Part shown: one piece after another, positions 1 to 9,401 of the stretch
Numbering within the stretch: the first letter of the stretch is position 1
Layout of the letters: each line of letters begins with the position of its first letter
NCBI RefSeq assembly: GCF_030285625.1
Contig: NZ_CP127294.1
Location: 9,432,001-9,496,000, forward strand
Direction: 5' to 3'
Length of the DNA stretch: 64,000 nucleotides
From: Amycolatopsis sp. 2-15
Lineage (GTDB): Bacteria > Actinomycetota > Actinomycetes > Mycobacteriales > Pseudonocardiaceae
Program-made: the position numbers and the translations under genes
Notes under the pieces: model-generated
What the model saw: the letters and a program-made list of their open reading frames with translations, nothing else
The model's database searches: none
Told to the model about the DNA's origin: nothing

Positions 1-1
1 C

Positions 2-568
2 ACCCTCGGCGGTGTCGCCGAGGCGATGGACCCGGCGACGCGCGTGGGGCTCGCGATCGACGCGTCGGGCAGCGTCCAGGGCATCACGTCGTGGCTGCCG
101 GTGCACACGGGCTCGGGCACCGTCGGCGGGTGGACGCTCGACGTGATGCGCCGCCGGCCGGGCGGGTTCCGGCCGGTGATGGAGTTCCTCATCGCGTCGG
201 CGTGCCTGGCGTTGCGCGAGGAGGGCGCTCGGTTCGTCTCGCTTTCGGGCGCACCGCTCGTGCGCGGCCGCGACACCGCGCCCGCGCGTGCGGTGGACCG
301 GGTGCTCGACGCGGTGGGCGCGCTGATGGAGCCGTACTACGGGTTCCGCTCGCTGCACGCGTTCAAGGCGAAGTTCCAGCCGCGGCGCGAGCCGCTGTAC
401 CTGGCCTACCGAGACGAGGCCGATCTGCCGCGCATCGGCCTCGCGCTCGGGCGCGCGTATCTGCAAGGCGCCGGGCTGAAGGACTTCGCGAAGCTGGCGT
501 TGCGGCGTCAGCGCGTAGTCGGCGGCGGGGTGGTCGTGGACCGGTCGGCGGCCGGCACGCCGCGGTAG
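2..568 (+). CDS. DUF2156 / MprF-type C-terminal domain protein (5' partial)
   Basis: The frame is open from base 2, so the true start lies left of the window; 188 residues remain. The fragment carries blocks typical of the GNAT-like C-terminal domain of phosphatidylglycerol lysyltransferases (DUF2156): TLGGVAEAMDP at the start, MEFLIASACLALREEGA, an FVSLSGAPL strand, and YYGFRSLHAFKAKFQPRREP near the end. Family members transfer an aminoacyl group from a charged tRNA to a membrane lipid, which changes surface charge; that role is inferred from the family. The last 61 bases overlap the convergent gene ending at 508. No membrane segment is visible in the part present. Confidence 0.75.
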   Translation, partial: TLGGVAEAMDPATRVGLAIDASGSVQGITSWLPVHTGSGTVGGWTLDVMRRRPGGFRPVMEFLIASACLALREEGARFVSLSGAPLVRGRDTAPARAVDRVLDAVGALMEPYYGFRSLHAFKAKFQPRREPLYLAYRDEADLPRIGLALGRAYLQGAGLKDFAKLALRRQRVVGGGVVVDRSAAGTPR

Positions 569-1551
569 CTCCGCAGCAGCCGGACGACGTCGGCGCGGCT
601 GGTGGTGTCGTCGGTGTAGGCCAGCAGCACCACCGACCGGGTCGCGGTGGCCAAGGCGAGCGCGCCGACGGTGACGTGCTTCTGGATGCACCCGTCGGTG
701 CCGTCCTGGGTGACGTCGGCGAGCACCAGCCGCGCGGGACGGGTGGTGGTCTCGAGCGGCACGGTCGCGTCCTGCGCCGGCGCGTACGTCACTTTCGCGC
801 CCGGGGCGTACGCACTGCCGATGAGGTCGCCGACCGCTTTGCGCGCGGCGGCTTCGGCGTTGCCGCCATCTTCCGTCGTGACGCCGGACCCGCCGTGGCG
901 GCTGTCGCTGCCGCAGTAGCCGCGGCCCGCGGACGCCGTGGTGCTGAGCAGGATCCCCGGCGAGGTCGCGGTGCCGTCCCAGCCGTGGACGACGCCGGGT
1001 TCGGGCGTCCAGCCCGGCGGGACGTCGTAGGCGAAGCTGCCGTCACGCGCGGCCACCGACGACCAGCCGTCGACCACCGCGGGTACGACGACGTGCGGCT
1101 CGGGCTGGAAGGTGACCGGGCCCCGGCTGGGCGTCGACGGGCTCGCCGAGTGGTGGCGGGCGGCGCCGAAGAAGTTCATCGCGGCCACGCCGAGGGCGAT
1201 CACGGCCACGAGGATCCACAGCGCCCGCGACGGCCGCCCCTTCAACCGTGCAGGCGGCCGGCCTGTCGGCCGGATGCGCCGGGGCTCCGCGCGTGGCGCG
1301 TGCCCGGTGACGGCGGGATCTTCGGCGTACCAAGGAGTTCCGCCGGACTTCTCGCCTTGCGCCGACCACGGGCCGGCATCCGGTTCGGCCGGCCCGGCAG
1401 CGGGCTGCCCGGAAACCGGGGAGCCCGTGCCGTAGCCGGCGGCCGGGAAGCCGGGTGCGTCAGCGGGTTCGTACCCGCCGACACCGGTGAGAGCGGCGTT
1501 GTCCTCGTAGCCGCCGTCGTCCTCGCGGCCGGACCGGCCGAAGAGCCCCAC
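508..1551 (-). CDS. Single-pass membrane protein of unknown function
   Basis: 347 residues with a GTG start 12 bases after the proS stop, so it is probably co-transcribed with proS. Residues 1-105 are Gly/Pro-rich, acidic and low-complexity. One membrane segment follows (ALWILVAVIALGVAAMNFF, about 110-128). The outer domain has two cysteines (GRGYCGS and TDGCIQK) that could form a disulfide, and it ends in a Thr/Pro-rich tail. This layout (cytoplasmic disordered N-terminus, one helix, extracytoplasmic domain) is common in actinobacterial envelope proteins. I do not recognise the family. Its 3' end overlaps the convergent gene on the plus strand. Confidence 0.75.
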   Translation of the reverse strand: MGLFGRSGREDDGGYEDNAALTGVGGYEPADAPGFPAAGYGTGSPVSGQPAAGPAEPDAGPWSAQGEKSGGTPWYAEDPAVTGHAPRAEPRRIRPTGRPPARLKGRPSRALWILVAVIALGVAAMNFFGAARHHSASPSTPSRGPVTFQPEPHVVVPAVVDGWSSVAARDGSFAYDVPPGWTPEPGVVHGWDGTATSPGILLSTTASAGRGYCGSDSRHGGSGVTTEDGGNAEAAARKAVGDLIGSAYAPGAKVTYAPAQDATVPLETTTRPARLVLADVTQDGTDGCIQKHVTVGALALATATRSVVLLAYTDDTTSRADVVRLLRSYRGVPAADRSTTTPPPTTR

Positions 1552-1563
1552 CGGCGGGTGCCG

Positions 1564-3312
1564 TCAGGAGCGGACGAGCTTGACCAGGTGGCCGACCACG
1601 GAGTCGACCGGGATCTCCTCGCGTTCGCCGGTGCGGCGGTCCTTGACCTCGACCAGCCCGTTGGCCAGGCCGCGCCCGACGACCAGGATCGTGGGCACGC
1701 CCACCAGCTCCGCGTCGGCGAACTTCACGCCCGGGGTGGCCTTGCGGTCGTCGAACAGCACGTCGACCCCGGCCGCGTCGAGCTCGGCGACGAGCTTCTC
1801 CGCACCCGCCGCGATGGTGTCGTCCTTGCCCGCGACGACCACGTGCACGTCGTACGGCGACACCTCGCGCGGCCACACCAGACCGGCGGTGTCGTGGTTC
1901 TGCTCGGCGAGCACGGCGACCAGCCGCGAGACACCGACGCCGTAGGAGCCCATGGTGATGCGGATCGGCTTCGAGTCGGGGCCGAGGGCGTCGAGCTCGA
2001 ACGCGTTGGTGTACTTGCGGCCCAGCTGAAAGATGTGGCCGATCTCGATGCCGCGCGCGGCGACGAGGGTGCCGTGGCCGTCGGGCGACGCGTCGCCCTC
2101 GCGGACCTCGGCGGCCTCGATCGTGCCGTCGGGCGTGAAGTCGCGACCCGCCACGAGGTCGAGCACGTGGTGCCCGTCCTGGTCGGCGCCGGTCAGCCAC
2201 GCGGTGCCGGTGACCACCCGCGGGTCGACGAGGTAGCGAACGCCGTTCTCCTTCAGCGCCTTCGGACCGATGTAACCCTTGACGAGGAACGGGTTCTTCG
2301 CGAAGTCCGCCTCCTCCAGCAGCTCGACCTCGGCGGGCTCGAGCGACGCTTCGAGGCGCTTCATGTCGACCTCGCGGTCGCCCGGCAGGCCGACGCCCAG
2401 GAGCTCCCACTCCTTCGCGCCCGGCTGGCGGATCTTCAGCAGCACGTTCTTGAGCGTGTCCGCCGCGGTGAACTCGCGGCCGAGGCCGGCGGCGTTGAAG
2501 AACGCCACGAGCGACTCGATGGTCGGCGTGTTCGGCGTGGCGTGCACCTGCGCGGCGGGCAGGCCCTCGATCGGACGCTCGGCCGGCGCGGGGGTGACCA
2601 CGGCTTCGACGTTGGCCGCGTAGCCGGACTCCGTGCTGCGCACGTAGGTGTCCTCACCCGTCTCGGCGACGGCGAGGAACTCCTCCGACGCCGAGCCGCC
2701 CATGGCGCCCGACGTCGCGGCGACCACCACGTACTCGAGGCCGAGGCGGTCGAACAGCTTGGTGTAGGCGTCGCGGTGCGCCTGGTAGGAGCGCTCCAGG
2801 CCCTCGTCGTCGAGGTCGAAGGAGTAGGAGTCCTTCATCACGAACTCGCGGCCGCGCAGGATGCCGGCGCGGGGGCGCGCTTCGTCGCGGTACTTCGTCT
2901 GGATCTGGTACAGCGTGACCGGGTAGTCCTTGTACGAGCTGTACTCGCCCTTCACGGTGAGCGCGAAGAGCTCCTCGTGCGTCGGGCCGAGCAGGTAGTC
3001 GGCACCCCGGCGGTCCTTGAGGCGGAAGAGGTTGTCGCCGTACTCGGTCCAGCGCCCGGTGGCCTCGTAGGGCTCGCGCGGCAGCAGCGCGGGGAACTGG
3101 ATCTCCTGCGCGCCGATCGCGTTCATCTCCTCGCGCACGACCTGCTCGACGCGGCGGAGCACCCGCAGGCCCAGCGGCAGCCACGAGTAACCACCCGGGG
3201 CGACCCGGCGGACGTAGCCGGCACGCACCAGCAGCCGGTGGCTGGGTACCTCGGCGTCCGCCGGATCCTCGCGCAAGGTGCGGAGGAACAACGACGACAT
3301 CCTGGTGATCAC
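1564..3312 (-). CDS. proS: Prolyl-tRNA synthetase (bacterial type)
   Basis: Class II synthetase that charges tRNA-Pro with proline in the cytoplasm; essential. The 582 residues match the bacterial ProS length with the editing insertion. Visible blocks: [15 protein letters not shown] at the N-terminus, motif 2-type [19 protein letters not shown] and [19 protein letters not shown] (about 95-160), an editing domain about 230-390, and a C-terminal anticodon-binding domain with [19 protein letters not shown]. The GTG at 3312 is preferred because the ITRMS start is conserved in mycobacterial ProS; an ATG lies 12 bases inside. The small membrane-protein gene follows 12 bases downstream. Confidence 0.97.
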   Translation of the reverse strand: MITRMSSLFLRTLREDPADAEVPSHRLLVRAGYVRRVAPGGYSWLPLGLRVLRRVEQVVREEMNAIGAQEIQFPALLPREPYEATGRWTEYGDNLFRLKDRRGADYLLGPTHEELFALTVKGEYSSYKDYPVTLYQIQTKYRDEARPRAGILRGREFVMKDSYSFDLDDEGLERSYQAHRDAYTKLFDRLGLEYVVVAATSGAMGGSASEEFLAVAETGEDTYVRSTESGYAANVEAVVTPAPAERPIEGLPAAQVHATPNTPTIESLVAFFNAAGLGREFTAADTLKNVLLKIRQPGAKEWELLGVGLPGDREVDMKRLEASLEPAEVELLEEADFAKNPFLVKGYIGPKALKENGVRYLVDPRVVTGTAWLTGADQDGHHVLDLVAGRDFTPDGTIEAAEVREGDASPDGHGTLVAARGIEIGHIFQLGRKYTNAFELDALGPDSKPIRITMGSYGVGVSRLVAVLAEQNHDTAGLVWPREVSPYDVHVVVAGKDDTIAAGAEKLVAELDAAGVDVLFDDRKATPGVKFADAELVGVPTILVVGRGLANGLVEVKDRRTGEREEIPVDSVVGHLVKLVRS

Positions 3313-3443
3313 GGTGGACTCCCTGCGCTGAGCGGCTGTGAGCGGGGGTTGACCGACACAGCGTAGTCAACCGCCGTCCGGGCACTCCACCCGGTTATCG
3401 CGTGGTCGGCGTTTTGTCGGTGCCCCGCGCTAGCGTCGCCGCC

Positions 3444-3800
3444 ATGGCACTCGAACTGGGCATGATCACCATCGACTGCGCGGACCCCCGGGTCCTCGCG
3501 GACTTCTGGACGCAGGCGCTCGGCGTCGCGGTCGAAGCGGACTACGGACCCTTCGTGATGCTCGCGCGCCCCGGCGGCGGCGGGCCCGCGCTGGCGTTCC
3601 AGCAGGTCCCCGAGCCGCGCACGGTGAAGAACCGCGTGCACATCGACTTCTCCGCGCCCGACCGCGAGGCGGAGGTGAAACGCCTGGTCGGGCTGGGTGC
3701 GAGCGAGCAGGAGCGGCACGCGCAGCCGGGCATCGAGTGGACGGTGCTGGCCGATCCGGAGGGCAACGTGTTCTGCGTGGCGCAGGCGGGCGCGCACTGA
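3444..3800 (+). CDS. VOC-superfamily (glyoxalase-like) protein
   Basis: 118 residues in the single-module glyoxalase-like fold. It opens with GMITIDCADPRVLADFWTQALG, typical of Glyoxalase_6-type domains, and closes with WTVLADPEGNVFCVAQ, the paired half-module. The ATG at 3444 is chosen because the domain starts four residues later; an upstream extension from 3402 would be low-complexity. Such proteins bind a metal or small ligand, and the substrate cannot be read from sequence. It is followed 24 bases later by a 2-hydroxyacid dehydrogenase on the same strand. Confidence 0.85.
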   Translation: MALELGMITIDCADPRVLADFWTQALGVAVEADYGPFVMLARPGGGGPALAFQQVPEPRTVKNRVHIDFSAPDREAEVKRLVGLGASEQERHAQPGIEWTVLADPEGNVFCVAQAGAH

Positions 3801-3824
3801 GCCGGCGGCGCTAGGTTGGCGGGC

Positions 3825-4718
3825 ATGAGCGCGCGAGTTCTCCTGCCCTGGACCGACATCGAGCTGCCCGGCGGGCTGGCCGCCGCGTACTACGACGGCG
3901 TGACCCTGCCCGGCGACGACCTGTCCGGCGTGGAGTTCTACGTGCTGCCCTACGACGCGGGGACTGAGCCGCCGAAGCTGATCGGGAAGCTGCCTTCGCT
4001 GCGCGCGGTGCAGGCGCTGTCGGCCGGGGTCGAGGCGCTGGTGCCGCTGGTGCCCGAGGGCGTCGCGCTGGCCAACGGCCGGGGTCTGCACGACCTCAGC
4101 GTGGCCGAGCACGCGCTGGCGCTGATCCACGCGGCGCAGCGGGACCTGCCGCGGTGGTTCGCGCAGCAGGCCACCGGGTCGTGGGAGCGCGAGCACACGC
4201 GTTCGCTTGCCGACAGCCGGGTGCTGCTCGTGGGCTACGGCTCCATCGGTCACGCGATCGAGCGGCAGCTGCTGGCGGCCGAGGCGGTGGTCACGCGGGT
4301 GGCGAGCCACGCGCGTGAAGGCGTGCACGGGATCGCCGAGCTGCCGGGGCTGCTGCCCTCGGCCGACATCGTGGTCTTGATCCTGCCCGAAACCGAGGCC
4401 ACGAAGGGCCTGATGGGTGCCCGTGAGCTCGCGTTGCTGCCCGAGGGCGCGCTGGTCGTGAACGTCGGGCGCGGCTCCGCGATCGACACCGCCGCGCTGC
4501 TCGCCGAGACGACCACCGGCCGGCTGCGGGCCGCCCTCGACGTCGTGGACCCCGAGCCGCTGCCGGCCGACCATCCACTGTGGAGGGTGCCGTGCGTGGT
4601 GATCACGCCGCACGTCGCCGGCGGGTCGGCGTCGTTCTACCCGCGCGCGAAGAAGCTGGTGGCCGAGCAGCTGCGCCGCTTCGTGACCGGGGAACCACTG
4701 CTGAACCGTGTTGAGTGA
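3825..4718 (+). CDS. D-2-hydroxyacid dehydrogenase family protein
   Basis: 297 residues in the NAD(P)-dependent D-isomer 2-hydroxyacid dehydrogenase family. A Rossmann motif VLLVGYGSIGHAIE lies at about 133-146, the signature block VVNVGRGSAIDTAAL at about 212-226, and the active-site histidine in VITPHVAGGS near 262. It would interconvert a 2-hydroxy acid and a 2-keto acid in the cytoplasm; the substrate is unknown. The ATG at 3825 is chosen over the TTG at 3816. It probably follows the VOC gene in one transcript and converges on the acetyltransferase gene at 4736. Confidence 0.88.
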   Translation: MSARVLLPWTDIELPGGLAAAYYDGVTLPGDDLSGVEFYVLPYDAGTEPPKLIGKLPSLRAVQALSAGVEALVPLVPEGVALANGRGLHDLSVAEHALALIHAAQRDLPRWFAQQATGSWEREHTRSLADSRVLLVGYGSIGHAIERQLLAAEAVVTRVASHAREGVHGIAELPGLLPSADIVVLILPETEATKGLMGARELALLPEGALVVNVGRGSAIDTAALLAETTTGRLRAALDVVDPEPLPADHPLWRVPCVVITPHVAGGSASFYPRAKKLVAEQLRRFVTGEPLLNRVE

Positions 4719-4735
4719 GGCTGTCGAATAGGGCT

Positions 4736-5698
4736 TCAGATCGGCAGCACGTGGCCGTAGTAGGTGTCGGCGACCTCGTAGCCGCAGCGTTCGTAGATGC
4801 CGACGGCGCTGTAGGCGTTGTCGGTGTCCACGGACAGGGCCGAGCGCTCGAACCCGGCGCCACGGGCGTGGGCCAGCGTGTGGCCCAGCAGCGCCGTCGC
4901 CACACCACGGCCGCGCAGCTCCGACAGGGTGCCGACGTAGTCCACGTACAGCTCGCGCACGCCGGTGCCCGCGAAGTCGGCCGGGTGAAACGCGCTGAGC
5001 ACGAACCCGACCACCGCGTCGTGTGCGGGAGTCAGAAGCAGGAACGACAGGTCGCCACGGAAGTCCTTCGCGCCCGTGATGCGGTGGCGCCAGGCTTCGG
5101 GTGACAGCTCGGCGCTGCCCCAATGGCCGGAGAAGGTCGCGTTGCGGGCCACCCGGGTGAGGTCGTCGTAGCGCTCGTCGAACGCGACCACCTCGTACTC
5201 GGCCGGCAGCGGCCGCGCGGGCGGCAACGAGCGCAGGTCGGCGCGCATCTCGACGAACGACCGCGCGCGCCGGAACCCGGCCCGGGCCAGCGCGTCGAGG
5301 TACCAGTGCTCGTTCTCGTGCGCGCCCGCGTGCAGCTCCAGCGGCGCGTCGGGGAAGGCGCGCTCGTGCACGCGCTTGCCGGCGTCGAGAAACCAGGGGG
5401 TGAGGTGCGCGGCGACCTCGGCCGTGCGGAACTCGGGGTGCGTCATCGCCTCGACGCGCGGCATGTGCACCGGGTCGGCGGCGTCGCGGCGGCGGATGGC
5501 CGCGTAGCTCACGAGGCGGTCGCCGGCCCACGCGCCGGTGCTGGCCAGCGCGAGGTCGAGGTCGGGCCCCTGCATCTCCTCGCGCAGGTCGGCGGCGGTG
5601 TAGTGCTCGCCGGTGCGGTCCACCTCCTCGGCGGCCGCGAACACGGTCGCGAGCTGCTCCGCGTCGCCGAGGGTGAGCGGGCGCCAGGTGAGCTCCAT
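4736..5698 (-). CDS. Two-domain GNAT acetyltransferase
   Basis: 320 residues with two GNAT-like halves. The C-terminal half has a clear acetyl-CoA loop, VGTLSELRGRGVATALL (about 255-271), followed by ALSVDTDNAYSAVGIYERCGYE. The N-terminal half (MELTWRPLTLGDAEQL onward) is a degenerate copy. The organisation resembles mycothiol synthase (MshD) and related two-domain acetyltransferases, but the low-identity N-half argues against calling it MshD. The ATG at 5698 starts the first domain directly. It is divergent from yaaA with a 54-base gap and convergent with the dehydrogenase. Confidence 0.85.
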   Translation of the reverse strand: MELTWRPLTLGDAEQLATVFAAAEEVDRTGEHYTAADLREEMQGPDLDLALASTGAWAGDRLVSYAAIRRRDAADPVHMPRVEAMTHPEFRTAEVAAHLTPWFLDAGKRVHERAFPDAPLELHAGAHENEHWYLDALARAGFRRARSFVEMRADLRSLPPARPLPAEYEVVAFDERYDDLTRVARNATFSGHWGSAELSPEAWRHRITGAKDFRGDLSFLLLTPAHDAVVGFVLSAFHPADFAGTGVRELYVDYVGTLSELRGRGVATALLGHTLAHARGAGFERSALSVDTDNAYSAVGIYERCGYEVADTYYGHVLPI

Positions 5699-5752
5699 GA
5701 CGTCAGCGTAGGCGGGCGCTGACGGGCGCCGCACCCCGATTACCCTCGTCGT

Positions 5753-6499
5753 GTGCTGGTGCTCCTCCCTCCTTCCGAGACCAAGGCCGACGGCGGCAAG
5801 GGCGCGCCGCTCGACCTCGAGACGCTGTCGTTCCCCGAGCTCAACCCCGTGCGGGCCAAGCTCGCCGACGCGCTCGTCGAGCTCGCGCAGGACGTTCCCG
5901 CGAGCCTCGCCGCGCTCGGCATCTCCGAGCGCCAGAGCCACGAGGTCGCGCGCAACGGGAGCCTGTGGACCTCGCCGACGCTGCCCGCGTTGCGCCGCTA
6001 CACCGGCGTGCTCTACGACGCCCTCGACATCGGCAGCTTCACCCGCGCCGGCCTGGAGAAGGCCCACCGCCGCCTGGCCGTCACGTCTTCGCTGTTCGGG
6101 GTGGTCTCGGCCACCGACCCGATCCCCGCGTACCGCCTCTCGGGCGGCAACAGCGTGCCCGCGCTCGGCACCGTGCGCAGCCTGTGGAAGCCGGCGCTGG
6201 AGCCAGTGCTGCAGGACATCGAAGGGCTCATCGTCGACCTGCGCTCCGGCACGTACTCGGCGTTCGCGAAGCTGCGCCCCGGCGCGGTGACCGTGCGCGT
6301 GGTCACGGAGGACGCCGCCGGCAACCGCACGACCGTGAGCCACTTCAACAAGGCCTACAAGGGCCGGCTCGCCGCCGTGCTCGCGACCTCGCGCACCGAA
6401 CCGTCCACTGTGGACGAGCTGGTGAAGGTGATCACCAAGGCCGGTCTCACGGTGGAGCGCACCGGCGAGCACGCCCTGGAACTGCTCACCGACGACTGA
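5753..6499 (+). CDS. yaaA: YaaA family peroxide stress protein (DUF328)
   Basis: 248 residues starting at GTG with the family signature MLVLLPPSETK, then SGGNSVPALG (about 142-151) and SHFNKAYKGRLA (about 201-212). In E. coli YaaA lowers free iron during peroxide stress and so limits hydroxyl radical damage; the same protective role is inferred here. The length equals the usual family length. It stands alone between a divergent GNAT gene and a convergent FAD oxidase, with only 16 bases to the latter and no obvious terminator hairpin. Confidence 0.92.
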   Translation: MLVLLPPSETKADGGKGAPLDLETLSFPELNPVRAKLADALVELAQDVPASLAALGISERQSHEVARNGSLWTSPTLPALRRYTGVLYDALDIGSFTRAGLEKAHRRLAVTSSLFGVVSATDPIPAYRLSGGNSVPALGTVRSLWKPALEPVLQDIEGLIVDLRSGTYSAFAKLRPGAVTVRVVTEDAAGNRTTVSHFNKAYKGRLAAVLATSRTEPSTVDELVKVITKAGLTVERTGEHALELLTDD

Positions 6500-6515
6500 G
6501 CCCGAGTACTGAGCT

Positions 6516-7604
6516 TCAGCCGAACCGCGAAGGCGAGCACGCCGTCAGCAGATCCGCCGGCAGGTCTTCGCCGAGGACGAGTGCGGCGATGAGCTTGCCC
6601 GCGTACGGCGCCAGCGTCAGGCCGGCCGGCCCGAAGCCCGTGGCCAGGAACAACCCGGGCGCGGCCTGGCCCAGCAACGGCAGCGTGTCCGGCGTCGCGG
6701 GGCGGAAGCCGACGCGGGTCTCGGCGAGCGTCGCGTCGGCCAGGCCCGGCGCGACGGCCAGCGCCTGGTCCAGCACCTCGCGCTGGCCGGCGGCCGTGAC
6801 GCGGTAGTCGAAGCCGGAGTCCGTCTCGCGCGTCGCGCCCGCCACGACGCGGCCGCCCGCGAACGACAGCAGGTAGTGGCTCGACCGCGGCAGCACCACG
6901 GGCCACGCGGACGTGTCGGTGTCCGGCAGGTCGAAGTGGCTGATCTGCCCGCGCTGCGGCGCCACCGGCACCGTGATCCCGAGCGGTTCGGCCAGCGCCG
7001 CGGACCACGCGCCCGCGGCGAGCACCACGGCGTCGCCGGTCAGCTCCTCGTCCCCCGCGCGCACGCGCGAACCGGACAGAAAGGTTGCCTCCGCCGACAC
7101 GAACCGCGCGCCCCGCTGCTCCGCGGCGGCCACGAGCGCCGCCCGCATCACGCGGCCGTCGACACGGCCGGCGCCGGACAAGTGCACGGCGGACAGCTCG
7201 GGCGCCAACGGCGGGAAGAGCTCGCGCGCCTGCGCCGGGTCCAGCCTTTGCACCTCGCCGGCCCCGGGGGCGTCCGCGACGCGCTCGACCAGCCGCCCGT
7301 GGGCTTCGTCGAGCTCGGCCGGGTCCGCCGAGACGACCATCCCGCCGACGACCTCGAACGACGAGTCGTGCCCCTGCTCGCGCAACGCCGCGGCCAGCTC
7401 CGGGTAGTACGCCCCGGCGGCGGCCGCGAGCGGGTAGATCGTGTTGTCCCACCGCGAGGTCCAGGGGCTCACGATCCCGGCGCCGGCCTCCGTCGCGACG
7501 CCGGGCAGCCCGCCGTCCACCACCACGACGTCGGCCCCGCTGCTCGCGAGGTGGTAGGCCGTGGCTGCTCCGGCGATCCCGCCGCCGATCACGATCACAC
7601 GCAT
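6516..7604 (-). CDS. FAD-dependent D-amino-acid-oxidase-type oxidoreductase
   Basis: 362 residues of the DAO family. The ADP-binding motif VIVIGGGIAGAATAYHLASSG lies at residues 3-23. Late blocks PATPDTLPLLGQAAPGLFLA and TGFGPAGLTLAPYAGKLIA are typical of glycine/D-amino-acid oxidase-type enzymes that close the FAD site. It should oxidise an amine or imino compound with FAD in the cytoplasm; the substrate is unknown. It starts 4 bases after the stop of the upstream carotenoid-desaturase-like gene, so the two flavoproteins are very likely one operon with coupled translation. Confidence 0.9.
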   Translation of the reverse strand: MRVIVIGGGIAGAATAYHLASSGADVVVVDGGLPGVATEAGAGIVSPWTSRWDNTIYPLAAAAGAYYPELAAALREQGHDSSFEVVGGMVVSADPAELDEAHGRLVERVADAPGAGEVQRLDPAQARELFPPLAPELSAVHLSGAGRVDGRVMRAALVAAAEQRGARFVSAEATFLSGSRVRAGDEELTGDAVVLAAGAWSAALAEPLGITVPVAPQRGQISHFDLPDTDTSAWPVVLPRSSHYLLSFAGGRVVAGATRETDSGFDYRVTAAGQREVLDQALAVAPGLADATLAETRVGFRPATPDTLPLLGQAAPGLFLATGFGPAGLTLAPYAGKLIAALVLGEDLPADLLTACSPSRFG

Positions 7605-7608
7605 GTCT

Positions 7609-9174
7609 TCACCCTGCCCGCACTTCGCCGCGCCGTCGAGCGAGCACCGCCATCGCCGCGTTGTGCCCGGGGATCCCGCTCACGCCGCCGCCGCGAACGG
7701 CACCGGCCCCACAGAGCAGCACCCGCTCGTGTGAGGTCTCGACACCCCACTTCCCCGCGTCGGCCGGATCTTCGGCGAAGGGCCAGGACAGGTCGCGGTG
7801 GAAGATGTGCCCGCGCGGCAGCCCGAGCTCGGCCTCCAGGTCCAGCGGTGTCTTCGCCTCCACGCACGGGTTGCCCGCCGCATCGCGCAGCAGGCAGCTC
7901 TCGATCGGCTCGGCGAGCACGCTGTCCAGCGAGGCGATCGTGGCGCGCAACGCCTCGGCCCGCGCCCGCTCGTTGTCGGCCTCGAACAGCCGCGCCGGCA
8001 TGTGCAGGCCGAACAACGTCAGCGTCTGCACGCCCGCCGCGCGCTCGGCCGGGCCGAGGATCGACGGGTCGGTGAGCGAGTGGCAGTAGATCTCGCACGG
8101 CGGCAGCGTCGGGATCCGGCCCGCCGCGGCCTCGGCGTACGCGGTCTCGAGCTGCGAGTAGGTCTCGTTCACGTGGAAGGTGCCGCCGAACGCGTCGCGC
8201 GGGTCCACGGCCGCGTCGCGCAGGCAGGGCAGCCGCGAGAGGACCATGTTCACCTTGAGCTGCGCGCCTTCCGGGCGCGGGCCGGGCACCGCCTCGCCGA
8301 GCAGCCGCGCGAGCGTGGCGGGGGCGACGTTGGCGAGCACGTGAGAACCGACGGCCACGCGCTCGGTGCCGTCGAGGGTGTAGCGCACCTCGCCGTCGGG
8401 CGACACCGACCGCACCTCGGCGCCCGTGACGAGCGTGGCCCCGGCGCGGCGGGCTGCGTCGGCGAGCGCGCCGGTCACCGCGCCCATCCCGCCGACGGGC
8501 ACGTCCCAGTCGCCGGTGCCGTTGCCGATCAGGTGGTAGAGCAGGCAGCGGTTCTGCCGCAGGTCCTCGTCGCCGGCGCCGGCGAAGGTGCCGATGAGCG
8601 CGTCGGTGAGCACCACGCCGCGCACGGTGTCGTCGTCGAACCGCCCGGTGAGCGTCTCGGCGATCGGCCGTTCGAACAACGTGGCCCACACTTCGTCGTC
8701 GCCGATGCGGGCTTTGAGGTCTTCCCGGCTCGGCAACGGTTCGGTGAGCGTGTCGAACGTCGCGGCCGCCACCCGGCCCGCCTGCGCGTAGAACTCGCGC
8801 CACGCGTCGAAGTCCTTTGTGGACCCGGTGACGGCGCGGAAAGCCGCCGCGGTGCGCGCGTCGTCGCCCGTGTCGACAAGGAGACCCGTGTCGCCGGACG
8901 GCGTGTAGGACGACATCCGGCGCCGGCGCAGCTCGACGTTCAGCCCGAGGTCGGCCGCGATCTTCCGCGGCAGCAGGCTCACCAGGTAGGAGTAGCGCGA
9001 CAGGCGCACGTCGACGCCGTCGAACGCGCGGAACGACACCGCCGCTCCCCCGATCTCGCCGCGCCGTTCCAGCACCAGCACCGAGCACCCGGCCCGGGTC
9101 AGGTAGGCCGCCGCGACCAGGCCGTTGTGGCCGCCGCCCACGATCACCGCGTCGTACTTCCCGCCACCGTTCAT
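7609..9174 (-). CDS. Phytoene-desaturase-like NAD(P)/FAD oxidoreductase
   Basis: 521 residues of the PYROXD2/CrtI-like group. The N-terminal dinucleotide motif is DAVIVGGGHNGLVAAAYLTR (about 8-27), followed by the second signature LERRGEIGGAAVS. The C-terminal signature LCGAGAVRGGGVSGIPGHNAA (split as LCGAGAVRGGG and SGIPGHNAA) is complete. No other carotenoid genes are near, so a carotenoid role is not supported; the PYROXD2 side of the family is a better fit. It is first gene of a two-gene unit with the DAO-type enzyme downstream. ATG start at 9174. Confidence 0.9.
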   Translation of the reverse strand: MNGGGKYDAVIVGGGHNGLVAAAYLTRAGCSVLVLERRGEIGGAAVSFRAFDGVDVRLSRYSYLVSLLPRKIAADLGLNVELRRRRMSSYTPSGDTGLLVDTGDDARTAAAFRAVTGSTKDFDAWREFYAQAGRVAAATFDTLTEPLPSREDLKARIGDDEVWATLFERPIAETLTGRFDDDTVRGVVLTDALIGTFAGAGDEDLRQNRCLLYHLIGNGTGDWDVPVGGMGAVTGALADAARRAGATLVTGAEVRSVSPDGEVRYTLDGTERVAVGSHVLANVAPATLARLLGEAVPGPRPEGAQLKVNMVLSRLPCLRDAAVDPRDAFGGTFHVNETYSQLETAYAEAAAGRIPTLPPCEIYCHSLTDPSILGPAERAAGVQTLTLFGLHMPARLFEADNERARAEALRATIASLDSVLAEPIESCLLRDAAGNPCVEAKTPLDLEAELGLPRGHIFHRDLSWPFAEDPADAGKWGVETSHERVLLCGAGAVRGGGVSGIPGHNAAMAVLARRRGEVRAG

Positions 9175-9401
9175 GCCGCCGAGGCTAGGGGTATTTCGCG
9201 GGGCCCGTTAATTCGGTTGCGCGAGGCCCGCACGCCCCGGCATGCTGCTGGCGAACCGGCGGGGTGCCGGTGGCCGACGGAAGCGAAGGAGGTGCGTCAT
9301 GGCGAATGTCCGGGCGCTGACCTGCCCACTTCCGTCCGCCCCTCTCGGCTAGAGCCTGCGTGCTCGCCCGGTGGGGCACCCCGATCGAGGAGAACCCACC
9401 A

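Noticed and set aside
91..3366. Very long plus-strand open frame across the 5' gene and proS
   Set aside because: It is antisense to proS and the membrane-protein gene; high-GC codon bias keeps such mirror frames open. The residue pattern is Arg/Ala/Gly/Val-rich without any domain.
4736..6472. Single 578-residue minus-strand protein including the GNAT gene
   Set aside because: The upstream part is antisense to yaaA; the GNAT domain begins at the ATG at 5698.
7609..9174. Carotenoid biosynthesis cluster
   Set aside because: Only one CrtI-like flavoprotein is present, paired with a DAO-type oxidase; no phytoene synthase or cyclase is near.
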